From NCBI GenBank assembly GCA_023254495.1, contig JALRLK010000061.1:1-32460 (forward strand): 32,460 bases of DNA. Direction: 5' to 3'. Below the pieces are notes generated by a model. The model saw only the letters and a program-made list of their open reading frames with translations. It was not told the origin of the DNA and made no database searches. Both the position numbers and the translations under genes were made by a program. Within the stretch, counting starts at the first letter, position 1. The number at the start of each line of letters is the position of its first letter. Below, in pieces: positions 27,751-32,460 of the stretch. This DNA is from Marivivens sp. (lineage in GTDB: Bacteria > Pseudomonadota > Alphaproteobacteria > Rhodobacterales > Rhodobacteraceae).

Positions 27751-27786
27751 AAAAACGCCGCCGGCCGGTTCACCCGGACGGCGGCG
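27751..27786 (-). terminator. Terminator-like hairpin in front of secY
   Basis: The minus strand reads CGCCGCCGTCCGG-GTGAA-CCGGCCGGCGGCG-TTTTT: a 13-bp stem with one mismatch, a 5-base loop and a five-T run. It has the full form of an intrinsic terminator, yet lies between rplO and secY, where readthrough is needed. Confidence 0.65.
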
Positions 27787-27836
27787 CTGGGAAAACTCTC
27801 AGGTGATGTAGGCCCGCGCAAGCAGGCCCACAACCC

Positions 27837-28307
27837 TTATTCCGCCGCAGTCGCGGTGGTGGTCAGCTTGCCGCCTGCCTTTTCGACCGCCTCGACAGCG
27901 CCTTTCGAAGCGCCGGTGACGGTGATGTTGGCTTTGGCTTTCAGCTCGCCCTTGGCCAGAACGCGGATGCCATCGAGCTTGCGGCGCACGAGGCCCGAAG
28001 CCACGAGGACGTCTTCGGTGATCTCGGCCTTGGCGTCGATCTTCTTGTCGTCGATGAACTTCTGGATCAGGCCCAGGTTGACGATGGCGAAAGCCTTGCG
28101 GTTCGGCTTGTTGAAGCCGCGCTTGGGCAGACGCTGGTAGAGGGGCATCTGGCCGCCTTCGTAGGCGTTCAGAGCCACACCCGAACGGGATTTTTGACCT
28201 TTGATACCACGGCCACCGGTCTTGCCTTTGCCCGAGCCCGGACCACGGCCAACGCGGGTGCGTTTCTTGGCGGCGCCATCATTATCGCGCAGTTCATGAA
28301 GTTTCAT
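27837..28307 (-). CDS. rplO: 50S ribosomal protein L15
   Basis: This 156-aa protein begins [20 protein letters not shown] and carries the Gly-rich block [22 protein letters not shown] and [20 protein letters not shown] lies 8 bases before ATG. In most spc operons it follows rpmD directly; here about 1 kb with two non-ribosomal genes intervenes, and a promoter-like sequence stands about 95 bases upstream. Confidence 0.98.
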   Translation of the reverse strand: MKLHELRDNDGAAKKRTRVGRGPGSGKGKTGGRGIKGQKSRSGVALNAYEGGQMPLYQRLPKRGFNKPNRKAFAIVNLGLIQKFIDDKKIDAKAEITEDVLVASGLVRRKLDGIRVLAKGELKAKANITVTGASKGAVEAVEKAGGKLTTTATAAE

Positions 28308-28402
28308 TGTCGCTTCTCCTTGCCGGAACTACCCCTCGAGCGACCAAGGGGGCAAACACGGCGTTACAAGTTGATTCTGGGCCCATAGCGGGCCACCGGG
28401 GG

Positions 28403-28431
28403 CGTATAGACGCGGAAATCCCCGGGATCAA
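28403..28431 (-). promoter_or_regulatory. Promoter for rplO-secY-adk
   Basis: TTGATC (28426-28431 on the minus strand), an exact 17-base spacer and TATACG (28403-28408) make a good sigma70-like promoter. The expected leader to rplO is about 90 bases and holds two short stems (GGCCC/GGGCC and CCCCT/AGGGG). Confidence 0.75.
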
Positions 28432-28515
28432 GGGGCATGGCATTGTCGGAGCCATTGGCTCGAACACAAGCGCCGGGCGGAGGAAAGCGAGCCTATCGTT
28501 GTGGACGACGGAAGA

Positions 28516-28647
28516 TCAGGCTTTGCCAGCGGTTTCGCGCAGGTATTCGGTCCAGCAAGGCACCGGGCCTTGAGCGAAAGCGGCGCGAAGACGGGAGAAG
28601 AGGCCCGAGAACGTGAGGGCGGAGGAAAGGGTTGCGGTCTGGGTCAT
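28516..28647 (-). CDS. Probable small protein, 43 aa, unknown function
   Basis: MTQTATLSSALTFSGLFSRL starts at ATG 28647 and the frame ends ...PCWTEYLRETAGKA. It is hidden in the ORF track as the tail of a 252-aa frame that otherwise shadows the gene upstream. The codons are those of the organism's real genes (mostly C or G in third position), and the protein has an amphipathic middle helix and a Cys-Trp pair. No Shine-Dalgarno sequence precedes it. It lies between the 164-aa gene and the rplO promoter on the same strand. I recognise no family. Confidence 0.5.
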   Translation of the reverse strand: MTQTATLSSALTFSGLFSRLRAAFAQGPVPCWTEYLRETAGKA

Positions 28648-28751
28648 GGGGCTGTCCGGGTAGGAGGTCTGTTGGGCCCAGATGTAGAGCGAAGGCGCTC
28701 GGCCGACTACAGACGATCCCTCAAGCCCGTCATGCGCCCCCTGCATGGCCC

Positions 28752-29246
28752 TCAGACGAAGGGATCGTAGGCCCATTGCAGAAGCGCCTGCCGCTGGCGG
28801 GGCCTGCAAGAGAGATCGCCCGCCATGCAATGGGCGCGGACTTGGCCCGCGTGGCGCGAGAAGGCGCGCCAGCGTTTGATCTGGATGGCGTCGGTTTGCG
28901 GCAAACGGCGGCCCAGATAATAACGGCAATACCATTGAAACCATCCGCGCGGATCGGGGCCGTAGATCCAGCCCTTTTCGCGCCAGACGGCGAGCGGCTG
29001 GCGGCTTTTGATGCCGAAGAAATTGCAGCTGATGTCGGGGCGATCCGAGAGGCGGGCGCCCTCGAACCAGTCGGCGGGAAATTCGGCGCGGCAATCGTTG
29101 AGATACTTGCCCTCGAACACGCCCATTTCGAGCATCTGCTTGGGCGTCAAGGCGGGCCGGAAATCGGGATCGAACCCCTGCCCCATCGGCGCTTCGAGGC
29201 GGTAGGTATAGCCGGTCTGGTAGCTGTCGTTCACGGTGATTTCCAT
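28752..29246 (-). CDS. Conserved hypothetical protein, 164 aa, inside the spc operon
   Basis: The product is a soluble protein rich in Trp, Tyr, Arg and Asp. Notable stretches are NDSYQTGYTYRLEAPMGQGF, LTPKQMLEMGVFEGKYLNDC, EFPADWFEGARL and DPRGWFQWYCRYYLGRR with IKRWRAFSRH after it. It has no signal peptide, membrane helix or metal-site pattern I can name. From memory, proteins with the DPRGWFQWYCRYY motif occur in many proteobacteria and some eukaryotes without known function; this is unverified. It begins about 35 bases after the terminator of rpmD, with no clear Shine-Dalgarno sequence, so its mRNA may have a very short leader. It is certainly coding; the function is unknown. Confidence 0.85.
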   Translation of the reverse strand: MEITVNDSYQTGYTYRLEAPMGQGFDPDFRPALTPKQMLEMGVFEGKYLNDCRAEFPADWFEGARLSDRPDISCNFFGIKSRQPLAVWREKGWIYGPDPRGWFQWYCRYYLGRRLPQTDAIQIKRWRAFSRHAGQVRAHCMAGDLSCRPRQRQALLQWAYDPFV

Positions 29247-29269
29247 GTGCCGAAGCTAATGGCGCGATC

Positions 29270-29306
29270 GCCAAAAGAAAACGCCCCGGAGGATATCCGG
29301 GGCGTT
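29270..29306 (-). terminator. Intrinsic terminator after rpmD
   Basis: The minus strand reads AACGCCCCGGA-TATCC-TCCGGGGCGTT followed by TTCTTTT: an 11-bp perfect stem and a T-rich tail, 24 bases past the rpmD stop. It closes the first half of the spc operon. Confidence 0.88.
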
Positions 29307-29330
29307 CTTTAGATCACGTTCTGGTCAGAC

Positions 29331-29519
29331 TTAGCCGCGCTCTTCGATAATCTCGACAAGGTGCGGGATCGAGTTGACCATACCGCGGACCGAGGGGGTA
29401 TCCTCGAGCTCGCGGGTCTTGTGCATCTTGTTCAGGCCGAGGCCGATCAGCGTTGCGCGCTGGACGGCGGGGCGGCGGATCGGCGAGCCGATCTGCTTGA
29501 CGACGATGGTTTTTGCCAT
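29331..29519 (-). CDS. rpmD: 50S ribosomal protein L30
   Basis: This 62-aa protein of standard length contains the conserved [20 protein letters not shown] and [10 protein letters not shown]. It is last in the first half of the spc cluster, 11 bases after rpsE, and is followed by an intrinsic terminator. Confidence 0.98.
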   Translation of the reverse strand: MAKTIVVKQIGSPIRRPAVQRATLIGLGLNKMHKTRELEDTPSVRGMVNSIPHLVEIIEERG

Positions 29520-29530
29520 GGTCCTACTCC

Positions 29531-30097
29531 TTAGGCTTCTGCGGCTTCGGCCGGGGCTTCATCCTTCGAGCGAAGAATGTCGGCGACCTTTTTGCCACGA
29601 CGCTGCGCCACGGAACGGGGGCTCTGTTCTTGCTTTAGCCCGTCGATGGTGGCGCGGATCATGTTGTAGGGGTTCTGCGAGCCGAGCGACTTGGACACGA
29701 CGTCCTTGACACCCAGCATCTCGAACACGGCGCGCATCGGGCCACCGGCGATGATGCCGGTACCTTCCGGAGCCTGACGCATCACGACACGGCCAGCACC
29801 ATGACGGCCCTCAATGTCGTGGTGCAGCGTGCGGCCTTCGCGCAGCTGAACACGGATCATCTGGCGCTTGGCCTGTTCGGTCGCCTTGCGGATGGCTTCG
29901 GGCACTTCTTTCGCCTTGCCCTTGCCAAAGCCCACACGGCCTTTCTGGTCGCCGACGACGACGAGCGCGGCGAAGCCAAAGCGCTTACCACCCTTCACCG
30001 TCTTCGAGACGCGGTTGATCGCCACGAGACGATCGGCGAATTCCGGCGCTGCTTCCTCGCGGTCGCGGCGATCCCGGCGGTTCTCACGTTCTGCCAT
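29531..30097 (-). CDS. rpsE: 30S ribosomal protein S5
   Basis: This 188-aa protein has a charged N-terminus ([20 protein letters not shown]), the S5 signature [21 protein letters not shown] and the second domain ([19 protein letters not shown]). The C-terminal tail is Ala/Glu-rich. It lies in the usual place between rplR and rpmD. Confidence 0.98.
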   Translation of the reverse strand: MAERENRRDRRDREEAAPEFADRLVAINRVSKTVKGGKRFGFAALVVVGDQKGRVGFGKGKAKEVPEAIRKATEQAKRQMIRVQLREGRTLHHDIEGRHGAGRVVMRQAPEGTGIIAGGPMRAVFEMLGVKDVVSKSLGSQNPYNMIRATIDGLKQEQSPRSVAQRRGKKVADILRSKDEAPAEAAEA

Positions 30098-30108
30098 TTA
30101 TCGTCTCC

Positions 30109-30468
30109 TTAGATCTTGAGGCCAGCTTCACGCGCAGCGTCGGCCAGAGCCTTCACCTTGCCATGAAACAGAAAACCACCGCGATCGAAGTAGGCTTCGG
30201 TCACGCCGGCCTTCTTGGCGCGCTCGGCAATGGCCGCGCCCACCTTTTTGGCGGCTTCGATGTTGTTCTTGCCCACAACGCCCAGATCCTTCTCGAGGGT
30301 CGAGGCGGCGGCGAGGGTCACACCATTGACGTCGTCGATCAGCTGAACGCTGATGTTCTTGGACGAGCGGTGCACGCTGAGGCGCGGACGCCCGGCGTTC
30401 ACGGCGCGAAGTTTGTTCCGGACGCGCAGGCGGCGCTTCAGAAACAGGGTTCTTTTGCTGTTTGCCAT
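30109..30468 (-). CDS. rplR: 50S ribosomal protein L18
   Basis: This 119-aa 5S-rRNA-binding protein has [20 protein letters not shown], the stretch [15 protein letters not shown] and the C-terminal [20 protein letters not shown] with the final Gly-Leu. It lies 11 bases before rpsE and 11 after rplF. Confidence 0.98.
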   Translation of the reverse strand: MANSKRTLFLKRRLRVRNKLRAVNAGRPRLSVHRSSKNISVQLIDDVNGVTLAAASTLEKDLGVVGKNNIEAAKKVGAAIAERAKKAGVTEAYFDRGGFLFHGKVKALADAAREAGLKI

Positions 30469-30479
30469 TTTTGCGTTCC

Positions 30480-31013
30480 TTACTTCTTCTTGCCTTCCTT
30501 GCGGAAGATGTACTCGCCCTTATAGCGAATGCCCTTGCCCTTGTAGGGCTCCGGCGAACGCCACTCGCGGATGTTGGCAGCAACCTGCCCCACCAGCTGT
30601 TGGTCGATACCTTCCACAACGATTTCGGTCTGCTTCGGAGCGGTCACGGTCACACCGGCCGGGATCTCGAAGTCCACATCGTGGCTATAGCCGAGAGCCA
30701 GCTTGAGGGTGTTGCCCTGCATGTTGGCGCGATAACCCACACCGGTGATCTCGAGCTCTTTCTTGAAGCCCTCGGTCACGCCGATGACAAGGTTCTCGAC
30801 CTGGCTGCGGGACATACCCCACTGCTGGCGGGCGCGCTTGGAAAGACCACGCGGGGTGACTTTCACGGCGCCGTCGGCAACGGTCAGGGTGACGTCGTCG
30901 GTCGCGGTGAAGGAGCGAGTACCCTTGGGGCCTTTGACCGTGACGGTCTGGCCCGAGAGGGTGGCCTCAACGCCCTTCGGCAGCGGAACCGGTTTTTTCC
31001 CAATACGAGACAT
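30480..31013 (-). CDS. rplF: 50S ribosomal protein L6
   Basis: This 177-aa protein begins [20 protein letters not shown], includes [20 protein letters not shown], and ends with the L6 signature region [24 protein letters not shown]. It lies in the standard spc position between rpsH and rplR. Confidence 0.98.
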   Translation of the reverse strand: MSRIGKKPVPLPKGVEATLSGQTVTVKGPKGTRSFTATDDVTLTVADGAVKVTPRGLSKRARQQWGMSRSQVENLVIGVTEGFKKELEITGVGYRANMQGNTLKLALGYSHDVDFEIPAGVTVTAPKQTEIVVEGIDQQLVGQVAANIREWRSPEPYKGKGIRYKGEYIFRKEGKKK

Positions 31014-31025
31014 CTGCGGTTCTCC

Positions 31026-31418
31026 TTAGAAGACCGTGCAAAGCACTTCGCCGCCAACGTTGGCTGCACGTGCGTTGGCATCCGACATCACACCCTTGGG
31101 GGTGGAGACAATCGACACACCGAGGCCCTGACGGACCGACGGGATGTCCTTGACGCCCATGTAGACGCGGCGGCCGGGCTTGGAGACCCGCTTGAGCTCG
31201 CGAATGACAGGGGTGCCTTCGAAGTATTTCAGGCTGATTTCGAGCGACGGGTGGCCATCGGCACCAGTCGATTTCTCGTAACCACGGATGTAGCCTTCGT
31301 CGGCCAGCACATCCAGGACCCAGGCGCGCAGCTTCGAAGCGGGGGTCGACACGGTCGACTTGCCACGCATCTGGGCGTTGCGGATACGGGTCAGCATATC
31401 ACCGATAGGATCGTTCAT
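31026..31418 (-). CDS. rpsH: 30S ribosomal protein S8
   Basis: This 130-aa protein begins [20 protein letters not shown] and holds the C-terminal signature [20 protein letters not shown]. In E. coli S8 also represses the spc mRNA; no matching site could be identified here because the rplX-rplE junction is only partly in view. Confidence 0.98.
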   Translation of the reverse strand: MNDPIGDMLTRIRNAQMRGKSTVSTPASKLRAWVLDVLADEGYIRGYEKSTGADGHPSLEISLKYFEGTPVIRELKRVSKPGRRVYMGVKDIPSVRQGLGVSIVSTPKGVMSDANARAANVGGEVLCTVF

Positions 31419-31431
31419 GTTCTAACCCTCC

Positions 31432-31737
31432 TTACCAGCTGGACTTAACCAGGCCGGGGATCTCGCCGTTCGAGCCGAGCTCGCGCAGCATGATCCGGCT
31501 GACTTTGAGTTTACGGTAGTACGCGTGCGGACGACCGGTCAGCTGGCAGCGGTTGTGAAGACGGGTGGCAGAGCTGTTGCGCGGCAGTTGCGCGAGCTTC
31601 AGGCGGGCCTTGAAGCGCTCTTCCATCGACTTGGTTTCATCGTTCGCGATTTCTTTGAGAGCGGCGCGCTTGGCGGCATACTGAGCCACCAGCTTTTCGC
31701 GCTTCTTCTCGCGTTCGATCATGGATTTCTTAGCCAT
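31432..31737 (-). CDS. rpsN: 30S ribosomal protein S14
   Basis: This 101-aa protein of the long, zinc-free type has one Cys ([20 protein letters not shown]) and no CxxC pairs. It ends [11 protein letters not shown]. It is placed between rplE and rpsH. Confidence 0.98.
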   Translation of the reverse strand: MAKKSMIEREKKREKLVAQYAAKRAALKEIANDETKSMEERFKARLKLAQLPRNSSATRLHNRCQLTGRPHAYYRKLKVSRIMLRELGSNGEIPGLVKSSW

Positions 31738-31758
31738 TTCTCAATCTCCTCCCGCGCG

Positions 31759-32322
31759 TCACGAGTTGAAGGGCATGTTGAAATGCTTCAACAGCGCCTT
31801 GGCTTCCGCGTCGGTTTTCGCGGTGGTGCAGATGACGATGTCCATCCCCCAAACTTCGTCGACTTTGTCGAAGTTGATTTCGGGGAAAACGATGTGTTCC
31901 TTCAGGCCGGTGGCATAGTTGCCACGACCGTCGAAGGACTTGCCCGAGACGCCGCGGAAGTCGCGGATGCGGGGCATGGCCACAGTGATCAGACGATCGA
32001 GGAATTCGTACATCCGGTCGCCACGGAGAGTGACCTTGGCGCCGAGCGGCATTTCCTCACGTACGCGGAAGCCGGCGATCGACTTCTTGGCCTTCGTGGT
32101 GACAGCCTTCTGACCGGCGATGGTGGTCAGATCCTCAACGGCCGACTTGGCTTTCTTGCTGTCACGGACAGCTTCGGCGCCACAGCCGATGTTGAGCACG
32201 ATCTTGTCAAGGCGCGGGATCTGCATGTCGTTCTTGTAGGCAAACTCTTCTTTCAGAGCAGCGCGGATCGACTTGGCATAAGCGGCCTTGAGGCGCGGGG
32301 TATAGTTTGCAGTGTCGAGCAT
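31759..32322 (-). CDS. rplE: 50S ribosomal protein L5
   Basis: This 187-aa, 5S-rRNA-contacting protein has [20 protein letters not shown], the stretch [20 protein letters not shown] and the ending [21 protein letters not shown]. Its ATG overlaps the rplX TGA by one base (TGATG), so the two are probably coupled. Confidence 0.98.
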   Translation of the reverse strand: MLDTANYTPRLKAAYAKSIRAALKEEFAYKNDMQIPRLDKIVLNIGCGAEAVRDSKKAKSAVEDLTTIAGQKAVTTKAKKSIAGFRVREEMPLGAKVTLRGDRMYEFLDRLITVAMPRIRDFRGVSGKSFDGRGNYATGLKEHIVFPEINFDKVDEVWGMDIVICTTAKTDAEAKALLKHFNMPFNS

Positions 32323-32460
32323 CAGAGGGCATCCCCCGTGGTCTTGGCGAAACGGACCTTCTTGTCACCTTCCATGCGGAAGCCGACGCGGGTCGCTTTG
32401 CCGTTTTTGTCGACGATAGCCAGGTTCGACAGGTCAACCGGCATCGCCTTCGGCGTGCGG
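32322..32460 (-). CDS. rplX: 50S ribosomal protein L24, C-terminal part (cut by window edge)
   Basis: This is absent from the ORF track because its start lies beyond the edge. The frame reads [20 protein letters not shown] and then [20 protein letters not shown]..., ending TGDAL before TGA at 32322-32324. [10 protein letters not shown] and TRVGFR are characteristic of the L24 C-terminal part, and its place before rplE is standard. The listed 76-aa ORF at 32207-32437 is a shadow. Confidence 0.95.
   Translation of the reverse strand, partial: RTPKAMPVDLSNLAIVDKNGKATRVGFRMEGDKKVRFAKTTGDAL

Noticed and set aside
28516-29274. Minus-strand 252-aa ORF as one protein
   Set aside because: Most of it is the alternative frame of the 164-aa gene; only its last 43 residues, after an internal ATG, look like real protein.

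Overview
The window is a GC-rich chromosomal segment of an alphaproteobacterium, most likely of the Rhodobacterales. The evidence is the four-gene Bzt-type amino-acid ABC transporter, an ATP12-family F1-ATPase chaperone, zinc-type adenylate kinase directly after secY, and the order rpmH-rnpA-yidD-(acyl-CoA synthetase)-ttcA-yidC-MOSC-engB-argB. Most of it is dense core-genome coding. No transposase, integrase, prophage, CRISPR array or recognisable defence cassette was found.

Layout. (1) 1-1430 is the least ordinary part: the 5' end of a tRNA (probably Val) runs off the left edge, followed by the 3' part of an autotransporter-type beta-barrel gene that lacks its secretion signal, a hairpin, about 330 bases with no gene, and an intact tRNA-Arg(ACG). 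(2) 1492-4983, minus strand, is a tight three-gene operon: TVP38-type membrane protein, MerA/Lpd-like flavoprotein disulfide reductase, and a sensor histidine kinase with no response regulator nearby. (3) 5159-14002, plus strand, starts at a sigma70-like promoter and holds rpmH, rnpA, yidD, an acyl-CoA synthetase, ttcA, yidC, a MOSC protein, engB, argB, a ferredoxin-like protein and a SixA-like phosphatase. Many genes overlap by a few bases. (4) 14048-18529, minus strand, is bztABCD, with a strong hairpin between bztA and bztB. (5) 18744-22910, minus strand, is rarA, crcB, rluC-like, a HAD phosphatase and ATP12; the last four overlap by 4-8 bases. (6) 23024-32460, minus strand, is the spc and alpha ribosomal protein clusters: rplX(partial)-rplE-rpsN-rpsH-rplF-rplR-rpsE-rpmD, then two non-ribosomal genes, then rplO-secY-adk, then rpsM-rpsK-rpoA-rplQ and a terminator.

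How the parts work together. The rpmH-yidC cluster combines ribosome, RNase P and membrane-insertion functions. The Bzt cluster imports acidic amino acids and their amides. The ribosomal cluster joins translation, transcription (RpoA), secretion (SecY) and nucleotide balance (Adk). The most interesting departure is that the spc operon is physically and probably transcriptionally split. An intrinsic terminator follows rpmD, then come an unnamed 164-residue gene and a probable 43-residue gene, and a new promoter-like sequence (TTGATC-17-TATACG) precedes rplO. A REPIN-like inverted pair also sits inside the rpoA-rplQ gap, and terminator-like hairpins lie before secY and after rpsK. I found no convincing wholly new multi-gene system; the best leads are the two unnamed genes in the spc operon and the orphan-kinase/flavoprotein/TVP38 operon.
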